From the NCBI GenBank assembly GCA_002154345.1, contig MUNB01000117.1, positions 1 through 51,164 on the forward strand: 51,164 bases of DNA. The letters are read 5' to 3'. The DNA is from Streptomyces griseus (GTDB lineage Bacteria > Actinomycetota > Actinomycetes > Streptomycetales > Streptomycetaceae). Positions 26,561 through 36,211 of the stretch are shown here, one piece after another. The translations under genes were made by a program, and so were the position numbers. The notes beneath the pieces are model-generated. The model saw only the letters and a list, made by a program, of their open reading frames with translations, made no database searches and had not been told where the DNA came from. Each line of letters starts with the position of its first letter. The first letter of the stretch is position 1.

Positions 26561-27472
26561 TTAAGGGCCCTCAAGGGCCACGGCTCGGCCGGCCTCGGCC
26601 CGGACCGGTCCCATTCTGCCCTGGCCATCCTCACCCGGGTCCGCCGGGCGGACGGACAGCGGATAGACCGGGGGAGTCCCGCCGAATTCCGGACACACCG
26701 CCCGGTGGTCGCACCAGCCGCACAGCTTCGTCGGCCGGGGCCGCCAGTCACCGGTCTCCGTCGCCAGCGCGATCGCGTCCCACAGCGCCAGCAGCTTGCG
26801 CTCCACCCGCTCCAGGTCCGCCACCACCGGGTCGTACGTCATGACGTCCCCGCTGCCCAGATAGACCAGCTGGAGCCGGCGCGGCACGACGCCCTTCAGC
26901 CGCCAGATCACCAGCGCGTAGAACGTCATCTGGAACAGCGGCCCGTCGGAATACTCCGGCCGAGGCGCCTTGCCCGTCTTGTAGTCGACGATCCGGACCT
27001 CACCGCTCGGCGCGACGTCCACCCGGTCGATCACCCCGCGCAGCCGCAGCCCCGACTCCAGCTCCGTCTCCACGAACAGCTCGCGCTCCGCCGGCTCGAG
27101 ACGCGTCGGGTCCTCCAGCGAGAACCACCGCTCCACCAGCTGCTCCGCCTCGCCCAGCCAGCGCGTCAGCCGCTCGCCCTCGCTGTCCTCCGCGAACAGC
27201 TCGCCCAGCTCCGGCCTCGACTCCAGCAGCCGGTCCCACTGGCCGGGGATCAGCGCCCGCGCCCGCGGCGCCGTACGGTCGGCCGCCGGGGCGTCGAAGA
27301 GCCGCTCCAGCACCGCATGGACCAGTGTGCCGCGGGTAGCCGCCTCGCTGGGCTTCTCCGGCAGCCTGTCGATGACCCGGAAGCGGTAGAGCAAGGGGCA
27401 CTGCATGAAATCGCTCGCCCGCGACGGCGACAGGGACGAAGGCGGCCGGGGCGGCCGCGGCACGGAAGTCAT
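26561..27472 (-). CDS. RecB-family PD-(D/E)XK nuclease with Fe-S cysteines
   Basis: This 303-residue exonuclease domain protein is Cas4/AddB-like. The nuclease motifs are His52, Asp149 (GVIDRVD), and Asp163-Tyr-Lys165 (VDYKTGK). Four cysteines (Cys25, Cys251, Cys254, Cys260 in CGWCDHRAVC) have the spacing of the 4Fe-4S cluster in AddB and Cas4. It is probably a stand-alone DNA-processing nuclease. The start at 27472 is chosen because the conserved SRASDFMQCPLLYRFR follows it. Its stop overlaps the ribosome-binding site of the response regulator 11 bp downstream. No cas genes are nearby. Confidence 0.92.
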   Translation of the reverse strand: MTSVPRPPRPPSSLSPSRASDFMQCPLLYRFRVIDRLPEKPSEAATRGTLVHAVLERLFDAPAADRTAPRARALIPGQWDRLLESRPELGELFAEDSEGERLTRWLGEAEQLVERWFSLEDPTRLEPAERELFVETELESGLRLRGVIDRVDVAPSGEVRIVDYKTGKAPRPEYSDGPLFQMTFYALVIWRLKGVVPRRLQLVYLGSGDVMTYDPVVADLERVERKLLALWDAIALATETGDWRPRPTKLCGWCDHRAVCPEFGGTPPVYPLSVRPADPGEDGQGRMGPVRAEAGRAVALEGP

Positions 27473-27583
27473 GTCTCCAGACCCTACGGCCCGCCACTGA
27501 CAGTCAGCGGCATACCATCGACGGCAGACCCTCGCACACTGCATGATCGTGGCAAAGGCCACTCACCGAACCGAAGGGACCCC

Positions 27584-28834
27584 GTGGACGAGAGCGGCGA
27601 CAGCGGGCGGCCGCAGCCCGGCGCAGGGGGAACGGCCCCCGGCACCGACCCCGACAACGGCAAGCCGAAACGCCCCGCGGAACCCGGCGGCGGCCTGCTC
27701 ATGGGCCGTCCCTTCGGCGTGCCCGTCTACGTCGCCCCCAGCTGGTTCGTCGTCGCCGCACTGATCACCTGGGTGTTCGGCGGGCAGCTCGACCGCGTGC
27801 TGCCCGAGCTCGGCGCCGCCCGCTATCTCGTCGCGCTGTTCTTCGCCATCGCCTTCTACGCCTCCGTACTCGTCCACGAACTGGCCCACACGGTCGCCGC
27901 CCTGCGCTACAAGCTCCCGGTCCGCCGCATCCAGCTCCAGTTCTTCGGCGGCGTCTCGGAGATCGAGAAGGAGAGCGAGACACCCGGCCGCGAGTTCGTC
28001 CTCGCCTTCGTCGGACCGCTCCTGTCCCTGGTCCTCGGCGGTGTCTTCTACGGCGCGATGCAGTTCGTCGAGCCCGGCACGGTCCCCGGCGTCCTGCTCG
28101 CGGGCCTGATGATCTCCAACCTCATCGTGGCCGCCTTCAACCTGCTGCCCGGCCTGCCCCTGGACGGCGGCCGGATGCTCCGCGCCGTCGTCTGGAAGAT
28201 CACCGGCAAGCCCATGAGCGGCACCATCGCCGCCGCCTGGGTCGGCCGCGGCCTCGCCGTCGTCGTCCTCGTCGGACTGCCGCTGCTCACCCACACCGGA
28301 GCGCTCGGCGGCTCCGCCCAGGACATCGGCGGCGTCGAGACCGTCATGGACGCGCTGCTCGCCGCGATCCTCGCCGCCATCATCTGGACCGGCGCCGGGA
28401 ACAGCCTGCGGATGGCCCGCCTCCGCGAGCACCTGCCCGACCTCCGGGCCCGCACCCTGACCCGCCGCGCCGTCCCCGTCGAGTCCGCCACCCCGCTCTC
28501 CGAGGCGCTGCGCCGGGCCAACGAGGCAGGCGCCCGCGCGCTGGTCGTCGTCGACGGACAGGGCAACCCCAAGGGCGTCGTCCGCGAGGCCGCCATCGTC
28601 GGTGTCCCCGAACACCGCCGCCCCTGGGTCGCCGTCAGCGGCCTCGCCCAGGACCTCACCGACGGCATGAAGGTCCCCGCGGAGCTGGCCGGCGAAGCCC
28701 TCCTGGACCGGCTCAAGGCCACCCCCGCCACCGAGTACCTGGTGGTCGAGGAGACCGGCCAGATCTACGGAGTCCTCTCCACCGCCGACGTGGAGCGCGC
28801 CTTCGTCAAGGCCATGGCCCGCCCCGAAGCCTGA
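27584..28834 (+). CDS. Site-2 protease family (M50) metalloprotease with CBS domains
   Basis: This 416-residue integral membrane protease has the zinc-binding motif His98-Glu99-x-x-His102 (VHELAH) in a membrane helix and third ligand Asp194 (LPLDGGR). Several transmembrane segments span about 50-265, and a cytoplasmic pair of CBS domains lies at about 285-410. Such enzymes cleave membrane-anchored substrates such as anti-sigma factors or signal-peptide remnants, and CBS domains sense nucleotides. The start is GTG 27584 after GAAGGGA. It is divergent from the RecB-type gene (about 110 bp). Substrate unknown. Confidence 0.93.
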   Translation: MDESGDSGRPQPGAGGTAPGTDPDNGKPKRPAEPGGGLLMGRPFGVPVYVAPSWFVVAALITWVFGGQLDRVLPELGAARYLVALFFAIAFYASVLVHELAHTVAALRYKLPVRRIQLQFFGGVSEIEKESETPGREFVLAFVGPLLSLVLGGVFYGAMQFVEPGTVPGVLLAGLMISNLIVAAFNLLPGLPLDGGRMLRAVVWKITGKPMSGTIAAAWVGRGLAVVVLVGLPLLTHTGALGGSAQDIGGVETVMDALLAAILAAIIWTGAGNSLRMARLREHLPDLRARTLTRRAVPVESATPLSEALRRANEAGARALVVVDGQGNPKGVVREAAIVGVPEHRRPWVAVSGLAQDLTDGMKVPAELAGEALLDRLKATPATEYLVVEETGQIYGVLSTADVERAFVKAMARPEA

Positions 28835-28884
28835 CGGCCCTGTCCCGGCGGGGGAGCAGCGGCAGGAGGGCCCGGAATCACCGG

Positions 28885-28890
28885 TAGGCT
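28885..28890 (+). promoter_or_regulatory. -10 element TAGGCT; likely leaderless trmI
   Basis: TAGGCT ends 6 nt before the ATG at 28897, with no ribosome-binding site between them. This is the arrangement expected for a leaderless transcript. Confidence 0.55.
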
Positions 28891-28896
28891 GGTCAC

Positions 28897-29814
28897 ATGT
28901 CTGAACCGACCGGTGCCGCCCGCCGACGCGGGCCCTTCAAGGTCGGGGACCAGGTACAGCTCACCGACCCCAAGGGCCGCCACTACACCTTCACGCTCGA
29001 AGCCGGAAAGAACTTCCACACCCACAAGGGTTCTTTCCCGCACGACGAGCTGATCGGTGCTCCCGAGGGCAGTGTTGTCCGCACCACGGGAAACGTCGCC
29101 TATCTCGCGCTGCGCCCCCTGCTCCCCGACTACGTCCTGTCCATGCCCCGCGGCGCCGCCGTGGTCTACCCCAAGGACGCGGGGCAGATCCTGGCCTTCG
29201 CCGACATCTTCCCCGGCGCCCGCGTCGTGGAGGCCGGGGTCGGCTCCGGCTCGCTCAGTACCTTCCTGCTGCGCGCCATCGGTGAGCAGGGCATGCTGCA
29301 CTCCTACGAGCGCCGCGAGGACTTCGCCGAGATCGCCCAGCAGAACGTCGAGCGCTACTTCGGCTCGCCGCACCCCGCCTGGCAGCTGACCGTCGGCGAC
29401 CTCCAGGACAACCTCTCCGACACCGACGTCGACCGCGTCGTGCTGGACATGCTCGCCCCCTGGGAGTGCCTGGAGGCCGTCTCCAAGGCCCTGGTGCCCG
29501 GCGGCATCCTCTGTGCCTACGTGGCCACCACCACCCAGCTCTCGCGCACCGTCGAGTCCATCCGCGAGATCGGCTGCTTCGCCGAACCGCAGCCCTGGGA
29601 GTCGATGATCCGCAACTGGCACGTGGAAGGCCTCGCCGTCCGCCCCGACCACCGGATGATCGGCCACACCGGCTTCCTGGTCACCGCCCGCCGCCTCGCG
29701 GACGGCGTCGAGCCGCCGCTGCGCCGCCGCCGCCCGTCCAAGGGCGCCTACGGCGAGGACTACGAGGGACCGGGCAGCCAGAGCCGGGGAGGCTCCGCCG
29801 CCGACCGCGGCTGA
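28897..29814 (+). CDS. trmI: tRNA (adenine-58-N1)-methyltransferase TrmI
   Basis: This 305-residue class I methyltransferase makes N1-methyladenosine at position 58 of tRNA. An N-terminal beta domain (KVGDQVQLTDPKGRHYTF) precedes the SAM-binding domain with motif I VEAGVGSGSL at 111-120 and catalytic-site VVLDMLAPWE. The C-terminal tail is basic and disordered. In actinobacteria it is regularly encoded next to arc/mpa, as here. A strong terminator follows. Confidence 0.96.
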   Translation: MSEPTGAARRRGPFKVGDQVQLTDPKGRHYTFTLEAGKNFHTHKGSFPHDELIGAPEGSVVRTTGNVAYLALRPLLPDYVLSMPRGAAVVYPKDAGQILAFADIFPGARVVEAGVGSGSLSTFLLRAIGEQGMLHSYERREDFAEIAQQNVERYFGSPHPAWQLTVGDLQDNLSDTDVDRVVLDMLAPWECLEAVSKALVPGGILCAYVATTTQLSRTVESIREIGCFAEPQPWESMIRNWHVEGLAVRPDHRMIGHTGFLVTARRLADGVEPPLRRRRPSKGAYGEDYEGPGSQSRGGSAADRG

Positions 29815-29829
29815 CCCGGACAACGCACC

Positions 29830-29883
29830 GGCGCCGCCGTGCGGTTCCCCGACCGACCGGGGAACTGCGCGGCGGCGCCTTTT
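29830..29883 (+). terminator. Rho-independent terminator after trmI
   Basis: A stem of about 21 bp runs from GGCGCCGCCGTGCGG (29830) to its partner ending GGCGGCGCC at 29879, with two imperfect pairs. It is followed by TTTT. Confidence 0.9.
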
Positions 29884-30012
29884 CGTTGAGACCTCATTCG
29901 TCGATACCCCGCCGTTCCGCCCGGGTGTGAGGTGTGGCACGATGCTGGCCACCGCTCGGGGGTGTTCCCACCCCCTCACCGGGCTTCCAGGAACCATCAG
30001 GAGACATACCGC

Positions 30013-30594
30013 GTGCAGACCCCCGCGCTCCCGGAGCTCGCCCACACCGCCGCCAAGCCGGTGCACTGGCTCGCCACGGCCGCGGCGATGGCGGGCGTCG
30101 TCGCACTGGCCGGGCTGCTCCAGCCCCGTACGGCCACCGCGACCGCCACGGCCCCCGAGCAGCGGACCACCACGCAGCACGGCGCTCCCGTGCCCGCCCC
30201 GGACCCGGCCGGGGTGGACTTCCCGCTGGAGTGCGGCGGCGCCGGGACGACGGTCGCGAAACAGGCCCCCGGGGACCTCGACGGCGACGGGCGGCCGGAA
30301 ACCGTCGCCGTGGTGCACTGCGCCGCCGGATCGGGCACTCCGCCCGGCGGGATCTACGTCCTGACACAGGCGAGCGGGGCCGCACCCCGGGTCGTGGCGA
30401 CCCTCGTGGACCCCGCTGACAAGAAGACGGTCGGGGACTTCGCCGTACGGAACGGCGTCGTCTCGGCGACCCTCCTCGGCTACTCCTCGCTGGAGGTGCC
30501 CCGCTGCTGCCCCGACCAGGAGGAACAGGCCTCCTGGCGGTGGAAGGGCAACGCGTTCGTCCGCACCTCCGGAGACCTCGCCCGCAGCGTCTGA
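30013..30594 (+). CDS. Hypothetical secreted or membrane-anchored protein
   Basis: This is a 193-residue protein with one hydrophobic segment (about 19-36: WLATAAAMAGVVALAGLL) serving as uncleaved anchor or signal peptide. A short Thr/Ala/Pro linker and a small globular domain follow. The domain contains GDLDGDGRPETVAVVHC, an FG-GAP/calcium-loop-like repeat, and four or more cysteines (Cys-Cys in VPRCCPDQEE). The GTG at 30013 has AGGAGA upstream and matches the beginning of the hydrophobic region. No function can be assigned. Confidence 0.78.
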   Translation: MQTPALPELAHTAAKPVHWLATAAAMAGVVALAGLLQPRTATATATAPEQRTTTQHGAPVPAPDPAGVDFPLECGGAGTTVAKQAPGDLDGDGRPETVAVVHCAAGSGTPPGGIYVLTQASGAAPRVVATLVDPADKKTVGDFAVRNGVVSATLLGYSSLEVPRCCPDQEEQASWRWKGNAFVRTSGDLARSV

Positions 30595-30645
30595 GCGCCG
30601 CCGCTCGGCACGGCTCCCGCCGTCCGGGCGATGGGCCCCGGCCGC

Positions 30646-30957
30646 CTAGTCGGCGTCCGGCCCGTACACCTCGACGCTGTCCTTGACGCGCCGCACATGG
30701 ATGCAGTCCCCGGGGCACTCCTTGGCCGAATCCACGACGTCCTGGAGGAGCGGCAGCGGCACCGGAGTGGTCGCCCCCGGGTCCTGCAGCAGCTCGTCGT
30801 CGGAGCTCTTCACATACGCCAGGCCGTCGATGTCCAGCTCGAAGACGTCGGGGGCGTACTGCACACAGATGCCGTCGCCCGTACAGAGGTCCTGGTCGAT
30901 CCAGACCTCCAGGTCCTGCGTGCCACTGTCGCCCGGCGAGTCCTGCTGCACGGTCAT
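30646..30957 (-). CDS. Ferredoxin, probable [3Fe-4S] type
   Basis: This 103-residue small electron carrier has cysteines in DLCTGDGICVQYAP and ECPGDCIHV, so the spacing is Cys-x5-Cys ... Cys-Pro. This is typical of actinobacterial 3Fe-4S ferredoxins that feed cytochromes P450 and similar enzymes. An additional Cys follows the CP cysteine after three residues. The start at 30957 (MTVQQDSPG) has AGGA upstream. It is divergent from arc (241 bp between). Redox partner unknown; I recall that a ferredoxin gene in this spot is conserved in Streptomyces. Confidence 0.9.
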   Translation of the reverse strand: MTVQQDSPGDSGTQDLEVWIDQDLCTGDGICVQYAPDVFELDIDGLAYVKSSDDELLQDPGATTPVPLPLLQDVVDSAKECPGDCIHVRRVKDSVEVYGPDAD

Positions 30958-31154
30958 GTGTCCTGCCGTTCCTGCGTATCCGAACCAAATGGAGCCAAGC
31001 CCTGACGGGTGTTGAACAGTTCGACGATACAACCGGCGGCTTTCCGGTGGCGAAGGGTGGGTATTCCCTTGACGTGAGGGAGAGCGCAAGGGTGAAGATC
31101 GGACACACCCCGCAGTCTTTGTGATCTAGGGGTTTCAATCACCACCCACCCAGG

Positions 31155-31160
31155 TAGGGT
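31155..31160 (+). promoter_or_regulatory. -10 element TAGGGT upstream of arc
   Basis: GGTAGGGTC lies 39-48 bp before the GTG at 31199. TTTCAA about 16 bp upstream may be a weak -35. The same GGTAGGGTC occurs before pup and prcB. Confidence 0.5.
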
Positions 31161-31198
31161 CAGGAAGCGTCCAGCTCCCCATGGAGGAGGTGAGGACC

Positions 31199-32965
31199 GT
31201 GGCAGCCCACGACGACGACATCAACCGCGGCATCCGGCCCGCGCGAGGGTCCGAGGACCCAGCCGGCCAGGTTGCCTATCTCGAGCAGGAAATCGCCGTC
31301 CTGCGACGTAAGCTCGCCGACTCTCCGCGTCACACGAGGATTCTCGAAGAGCGGATCGTCGAGTTGCAGACGAACCTGGCAGGCGTGTCCGCACAGAACG
31401 AGCGGCTCGCCAACACGCTCCGTGAGGCGCGTGACCAGATCGTGGCCCTCAAGGAAGAGGTCGACCGGCTCGCGCAGCCGCCGGCCGGCTTCGGCGTCTT
31501 CCTGCAGGCCAACGAGGACGGCACCTGCGACATCTTCACCGGGGGCCGCAAGCTCCGGGTGAACGTCAGCCCCAGTGTCGAGCTCGAGGACCTCCGGCGT
31601 GGCCAGGAGGTCATGCTCAACGAAGCGCTCAACGTGGTCGAGGCCATGGAGTTCGAGCGGGCCGGGGACATCGTCACCCTCAAGGAGATTCTCGAGGACG
31701 GCGAGCGTGCCCTGGTGGTCGGGCACACCGACGAGGAGCGGGTGGTGCGGCTCGCCGAGCCGCTGCTGGACATCACCATCCGCGCCGGCGACGCCCTGCT
31801 CCTGGACTCCAGGTCGGGTTACGTCTACGAGGTGGTGCCCAAGAGCGAGGTCGAGGAACTCGTCCTCGAAGAGGTCCCGGACATCGACTACGACAAGATC
31901 GGCGGCCTGGGCGACCAGATCGAGCTGATCCGCGACGCGGTCGAGCTTCCGTATCTGCACCCCGACCTCTTCAAGGAACACGAGCTGCGCCCGCCGAAGG
32001 GCATCCTGCTCTACGGACCGCCCGGCTGTGGCAAGACGCTCATCGCCAAGGCCGTCGCCAATTCGCTCGCCAAGAAGGTCGCCGAGGTCACCGGGCAGCC
32101 CGCGGGGAAGAGCTACTTCCTCAATATCAAGGGCCCCGAGCTCCTCAACAAGTACGTCGGCGAGACCGAGCGGCACATCCGCCTGGTCTTCCAGCGTGCC
32201 CGGGAGAAGGCGAGCGAGGGTACCCCCGTCATCGTCTTCTTCGACGAGATGGAATCCCTCTTCCGCACCCGCGGCAGCGGCGTCAGCTCGGACGTGGAGA
32301 ACACCATCGTCCCGCAGCTGCTCGCCGAGATCGACGGGGTGGAGGGCCTGGAGAACGTCATCGTCATCGGCGCCTCCAACCGCGAGGACATGATCGACCC
32401 CGCCATCCTGCGCCCCGGCCGTCTCGATGTGAAGATCAAGATCGAGCGTCCGGACGCCGAGGCGGCGAAGGACATCTTCGCGAAGTACCTCACCCCGTCG
32501 CTCCCGCTGCACGCGGACGACCTCTCCGAGCACACCGGCTCGCGGGAGGCCGCCGCCCACGCCATGATCCAGTCGGTCGTGGAGCGGATGTACACGGAGT
32601 CCGAGGAGAACCGCTTCCTCGAGGTGACGTACGCCAACGGCGACAAGGAAGTCCTGTACTTCAAGGACTTCAACTCCGGCGCGATGATTCAGAACATCGT
32701 CGACCGGGCAAAGAAAATGGCCATCAAGGCATTCCTGGAACAGGGCCAGAAGGGGCTGCGGGTGGCTCATCTCCTGCAGGCCTGCGTGGACGAGTTCAAG
32801 GAGAACGAGGACCTGCCGAACACCACCAACCCGGACGACTGGGCCAGGATTTCCGGTAAGAAGGGTGAGCGGATCGTCTTCATCCGCACACTCGTCACCG
32901 GAAAGCAGGGCGCGGACACCGGACGCTCCATCGATACGGTGGCCAATACCGGCCAGTACCTGTAA
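31199..32965 (+). CDS. arc: Proteasome-associated AAA ATPase ARC (Mpa)
   Basis: This 588-residue hexameric unfoldase captures pupylated proteins and threads them into the 20S core. An N-terminal coiled coil (about 22-92), which binds Pup, precedes two OB folds (about 97-225) and the AAA domain with Walker A GPPGCGKT (273-280) and Walker B VFFDE (346-350). The C-terminal GQYL is the gate-docking tail. The GTG at 31199 is chosen because GGAGGAGGTGAGG precedes it. Length and sequence match ARC from other Streptomyces as I recall. Confidence 0.98.
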   Translation: MAAHDDDINRGIRPARGSEDPAGQVAYLEQEIAVLRRKLADSPRHTRILEERIVELQTNLAGVSAQNERLANTLREARDQIVALKEEVDRLAQPPAGFGVFLQANEDGTCDIFTGGRKLRVNVSPSVELEDLRRGQEVMLNEALNVVEAMEFERAGDIVTLKEILEDGERALVVGHTDEERVVRLAEPLLDITIRAGDALLLDSRSGYVYEVVPKSEVEELVLEEVPDIDYDKIGGLGDQIELIRDAVELPYLHPDLFKEHELRPPKGILLYGPPGCGKTLIAKAVANSLAKKVAEVTGQPAGKSYFLNIKGPELLNKYVGETERHIRLVFQRAREKASEGTPVIVFFDEMESLFRTRGSGVSSDVENTIVPQLLAEIDGVEGLENVIVIGASNREDMIDPAILRPGRLDVKIKIERPDAEAAKDIFAKYLTPSLPLHADDLSEHTGSREAAAHAMIQSVVERMYTESEENRFLEVTYANGDKEVLYFKDFNSGAMIQNIVDRAKKMAIKAFLEQGQKGLRVAHLLQACVDEFKENEDLPNTTNPDDWARISGKKGERIVFIRTLVTGKQGADTGRSIDTVANTGQYL

Positions 32966-32971
32966 TACACG

Positions 32972-33010
32972 GACCGGCTGCGGAAGTCCTCAGGGACTCC
33001 GCAGCCGGTC
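32972..33010 (+). terminator. Hairpin terminator after arc
   Basis: GACCGGCTGCGG (32972-32983) pairs with CCGCAGCCGGTC (32999-33010), with inner GTCC/GGAC pairing. It starts 7 bp after the arc stop. Confidence 0.85.
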
Positions 33011-33065
33011 GCATTCCCCCGTTCCGGCCATGCCGGAGCAATGTCGTAATGGAGCTCCCCACCGG

Positions 33066-33089
33066 CGCAGAGGCGCTCTAGGCTCTGCG
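33066..33089. promoter_or_regulatory. Inverted repeat over a -10-like element upstream of dop
   Basis: CGCAGAG (33066-33072) and CTCTGCG (33083-33089) flank TAGGCT (33079-33084). It is either an operator overlapping the dop promoter or a chance hairpin. The dop ATG is about 110 bp further. Confidence 0.4.
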
Positions 33090-33199
33090 GTACCGCCGAG
33101 TCGCGCAGTGCGGTGACGGGCACCGCACACGCACCGGACTCAGCAGCGGTACTTGAGCGTCGCTCCCGGACGGGACCGACGCCGGGCAAGGAGGGCCGC

Positions 33200-34711
33200 A
33201 TGACCGTACGGCGAGTAATGGGCATCGAGACGGAGTACGGGATCTCCGTCCCCGGCCACCCCAACGCCAATGCCATGCTCACCTCGTCCCAGATCGTGAA
33301 CGCCTACGCGGCGGCGATGCACCGGGCGCGACGCGCCCGCTGGGACTTCGAGGAGGAGAACCCGCTGCGTGACGCGCGAGGCTTCGACCTCGCCCGGGAG
33401 ACCGCCGACTCCAGCCAGCTCACCGACGAGGACATCGGCCTGGCCAATGTCATCCTCACCAACGGCGCCCGGCTGTACGTCGACCACGCGCACCCCGAAT
33501 ACAGCTCCCCGGAGATCACCAATCCGCGTGACGCGGTGCTCTGGGACAAGGCCGGCGAACGGATCATGGCGGAGGCCGCCGAGCGGGCGGCCGCCATCCC
33601 CGGCGCCCAGCCGATCCACCTCTACAAGAACAACACCGACAACAAGGGCGCCTCCTACGGCACGCACGAGAACTACCTCATGCAGCGGGAGACGCCGTTC
33701 TCGGACATCGTGCGCCATCTGACGCCGTTCTTCGTCTCACGCCAGGTCGTCACGGGCGCGGGCCGGGTCGGCATCGGCCAGGACGGCCACGAGCACGGCT
33801 TCCAGATCAGTCAGCGCGCCGACTACTTCGAGGTCGAGGTCGGTCTGGAGACCACGCTGAAGCGCCCCATCATCAACACCCGGGACGAGCCCCACTCCGA
33901 CGCGGAGAAGTACCGCCGGCTCCATGTGATCATCGGCGATGCCAACCTCTCGGAGATCTCCACCTATCTCAAGCTCGGCACCACGTCCCTGGTGCTCTCC
34001 ATGATCGAGGACGCCTTCATCAACGTCGACCTCGCGGTCGACCAGCCCGTACGCACCCTGCACCAGGTCTCCCACGACCCGGATCTGCGGCAGCTGATCA
34101 CGCTCCGCAGCGGCCGGACACTCACCGCGGTCCAGTTGCAGATGGAGTACTTCGAGCTGGCCCGCAAATACGTCGACGAGCGGTACGGCGCGGACGCCGA
34201 CGAACAGACCAAGGACATCCTGACCCGCTGGGAGGACACGCTCAACCGGCTGGAGACGGATCCGATGAGCCTGTCGGGCGAGCTGGACTGGATCGCCAAG
34301 CGGGAGCTCATGGAGGGCTACCGCCGCCGCGATTCGCTGGACTGGGACGCCCCCCGGCTGCATCTGGTGGACCTCCAGTACGCGGACGTACGGCCCGACA
34401 AGGGCCTCTACAACCGTCTGGCGGCCCGCGGGAAGATGAAGCGCCTCCTGGACGAGGACGACGTCACCAGGGCCCGTGCGAAGCCTCCGGAGGACACCAG
34501 GGCCTACTTCCGGGGCCGCTGCCTGGAGCAGTACGCCGACGACGTGGCGGCGGCCTCCTGGGACTCGGTGATCTTCGACCTGCCCGACCGCGACTCCCTG
34601 CAGCGGGTGCCCACCCTGGAGCCGCTGCGCGGGACGAAGGAACACGTCAAGGACCTGCTGGACCGCTGCCGTACGGCGGAAGAGCTGGTCCGGACGCTGT
34701 CGGGCGGCTGA
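33200..34711 (+). CDS. dop: Pup deamidase/depupylase Dop
   Basis: This 503-residue carboxylate-amine-ligase-like enzyme converts the C-terminal Gln of Pup to Glu and also removes Pup from substrates. The glutamine-synthetase-like N-terminus [16 protein letters not shown] carries metal-binding Glu residues. Asp95 ([10 protein letters not shown]) is the known catalytic base position. [19 protein letters not shown] and [18 protein letters not shown] are shared with PafA. The start at 33200 has AAGGAGG upstream. It is required here because the Pup encoded next ends in Gln. Confidence 0.97.
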   Translation: MTVRRVMGIETEYGISVPGHPNANAMLTSSQIVNAYAAAMHRARRARWDFEEENPLRDARGFDLARETADSSQLTDEDIGLANVILTNGARLYVDHAHPEYSSPEITNPRDAVLWDKAGERIMAEAAERAAAIPGAQPIHLYKNNTDNKGASYGTHENYLMQRETPFSDIVRHLTPFFVSRQVVTGAGRVGIGQDGHEHGFQISQRADYFEVEVGLETTLKRPIINTRDEPHSDAEKYRRLHVIIGDANLSEISTYLKLGTTSLVLSMIEDAFINVDLAVDQPVRTLHQVSHDPDLRQLITLRSGRTLTAVQLQMEYFELARKYVDERYGADADEQTKDILTRWEDTLNRLETDPMSLSGELDWIAKRELMEGYRRRDSLDWDAPRLHLVDLQYADVRPDKGLYNRLAARGKMKRLLDEDDVTRARAKPPEDTRAYFRGRCLEQYADDVAAASWDSVIFDLPDRDSLQRVPTLEPLRGTKEHVKDLLDRCRTAEELVRTLSGG

Positions 34712-34789
34712 AAGGCCTCCGGGCTGGGAATCAATCACCCGAGGCCCGGACGTTGAACAACTACCGGGCCAAATGTCGGACCCCGTGGG

Positions 34790-34795
34790 TAGGGT
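34790..34795 (+). promoter_or_regulatory. -10 element TAGGGT upstream of pup
   Basis: GGGTAGGGTCTG lies 46 bp before the pup ATG. The -35 region is weak. It would let pup be transcribed apart from dop, which suits a small protein needed in large amounts. Confidence 0.5.
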
Positions 34796-34840
34796 CTGAT
34801 CAAGAGCTTCGATTGCTTCGAACCGAGCGGGGTGAGCTAC

Positions 34841-35059
34841 ATGGCGACCAAGGACACCGGCGGCGGACAGCAGAAGGCGACGCGTTCCACCGAGGAGGTC
34901 GAGGAGCAGGCGCAGGACGCGCAGGCGTCCGAGGACCTCGCGGAACGCCAGGAGAAGCTGAGCGACGATGTCGACTCGGTTCTGGACGAGATCGACGACG
35001 TCCTCGAAGAGAACGCCGAGGACTTCGTCCGTTCCTTCGTTCAAAAGGGTGGGCAGTAG
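34841..35059 (+). CDS. pup: Prokaryotic ubiquitin-like protein Pup
   Basis: This 72-residue, intrinsically disordered tag protein is attached through its C-terminus to substrate lysines. It is rich in Glu/Asp/Gln and ends VRSFVQKGGQ, so the last residue is Gln and must be deamidated by Dop before PafA can ligate it. The central ARC-binding helix is the LSDDVDSVLDEIDDVLEENA segment. ATG 34841 has GGGGTGA 5 nt upstream. A short hairpin directly follows the stop. Confidence 0.98.
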   Translation: MATKDTGGGQQKATRSTEEVEEQAQDAQASEDLAERQEKLSDDVDSVLDEIDDVLEENAEDFVRSFVQKGGQ

Positions 35060-35074
35060 TTCACCGGTGTGAAC
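35059..35074 (+). terminator. Short hairpin immediately after pup stop
   Basis: GTTCAC-CGGT-GTGAAC is a perfect 6-bp stem beginning on the last base of the pup stop codon. It is too small to be a strong terminator, but could reduce read-through into prcB or stabilise the pup 3' end. Confidence 0.45.
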
Positions 35075-35199
35075 GTCGGACAGGGGGCGGGGTGGCGGCG
35101 TCCGTCGTCACCCCGCTCGCCGGCCGGGCCTGCTCGGCGGGCCGCCGGATCGGTGCGGATAACCCCCGCCGAACATGTGGATCACTCCCGCCGGGCGGG

Positions 35200-35205
35200 T
35201 AGGGT
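35200..35205 (+). promoter_or_regulatory. -10 element TAGGGT upstream of prcB
   Basis: GGGTAGGGTCCG lies about 103 bp before the prcB GTG within the 248-bp pup-prcB gap. That gap otherwise shows no convincing gene; some Streptomyces carry an extra gene there. Confidence 0.45.
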
Positions 35206-35307
35206 CCGTGGCGTAGTACTTGCTTCAACGGCAATTCGGCCATCGGCAAGTTGGGGGATGATCCTGACTTTCTTGCGCAGGGCCATCGCATACCTGGAGG
35301 GAAACGC

Positions 35308-36153
35308 GTGGAAGCCAACACTCGTAGCACCGGGCGTCTACCAGCTGCCTTCCTGACGCCGGGTTCGTCCTCGTTCATGGACTTCCTGTCCGACCAGTCG
35401 CCCGAGATGCTCCCGGGCAACCGGAGCCTTCCGCCGCTCCAGGGGGCCATCGAGGCGCCGCACGGGACGACCATCGTCTCGGCGTCCTTCCCGGGCGGTG
35501 TGGTCCTGGCCGGTGACCGGCGCGCCACCATGGGCAACATGATCGCGCAGCGCGACATCGAGAAGGTCTTCCCGGCCGACGAGTACTCGGCGGTGGGCAT
35601 CGCCGGCACCGCCGGACTGGCCGTGGAGATGGTCAAGCTGTTCCAGCTGGAGCTGGAGCACTTCGAGAAGGTCGAGGGCGCCCAGCTCTCCCTGGAGGGC
35701 AAGGCCAACCGGCTCTCCACCATGATCCGCTCCAACCTCGCCATGGCCATGCAGGGCCTCGCCGTGGTGCCCCTCTTCGCGGGTTACGACGTCGACCGCG
35801 ACAAGGGCCGCATCTTCTCCTACGACGTCACCGGCGGCCGCTCCGAGGAGACCGGCTACGCCGCCACCGGCTCCGGGTCGATCTTCGCCCGCAACGCCAT
35901 GAAGAAGCTCTACCGCGAGGACCTGACGCAGGACCAGGCCCTCACCCTGGTCGTACAGGCGCTGTACGACGCGGCGGACGACGACTCGGCGACCGGCGGC
36001 CCGGACGTGGCCCGCCGCATCTACCCGATCCTCACCGTCATCACCGACGAGGGTTTCCGGAGGCTGACCGACCAGGAGTCCGGCGAGATCGCGCGCTCCG
36101 TCCTGGAACGCCGACTCGAGCAGCCCGACGGCCCGCGCGCCGCGCTGCTCTGA
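35308..36153 (+). CDS. prcB: 20S proteasome beta subunit
   Basis: This 281-residue Ntn hydrolase is the catalytic subunit of the 20S core. A 53-residue propeptide ends in APHG, and autocleavage exposes Thr54 as nucleophile (TTIVSASF). GDRRATMGN and the conserved Lys/Asp environment follow, then [15 protein letters not shown]. The GTG at 35308 is preceded by GGAGGGA, and the length equals that of S. coelicolor PrcB as I recall it. prcA follows after 58 bp in the usual beta-alpha order. Confidence 0.98.
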   Translation: MEANTRSTGRLPAAFLTPGSSSFMDFLSDQSPEMLPGNRSLPPLQGAIEAPHGTTIVSASFPGGVVLAGDRRATMGNMIAQRDIEKVFPADEYSAVGIAGTAGLAVEMVKLFQLELEHFEKVEGAQLSLEGKANRLSTMIRSNLAMAMQGLAVVPLFAGYDVDRDKGRIFSYDVTGGRSEETGYAATGSGSIFARNAMKKLYREDLTQDQALTLVVQALYDAADDDSATGGPDVARRIYPILTVITDEGFRRLTDQESGEIARSVLERRLEQPDGPRAALL

Positions 36154-36211
36154 TCCGGGCCCCGAGCCTCCCCAGACGCACTCGTCACTGACAGAAAGGG
36201 ACGGATAACCG

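Noticed and set aside
26561..27472. Cas4 nuclease of a CRISPR system
   Set aside because: The protein has the Cas4/AddB-type nuclease and four-cysteine pattern, but there are no other cas genes and no repeat array anywhere in the window.
35069..35356. Small gene between pup and prcB (95 codons)
   Set aside because: It overlaps the prcB start in another frame, lacks a ribosome-binding site or recognisable domain, and its composition looks non-coding.
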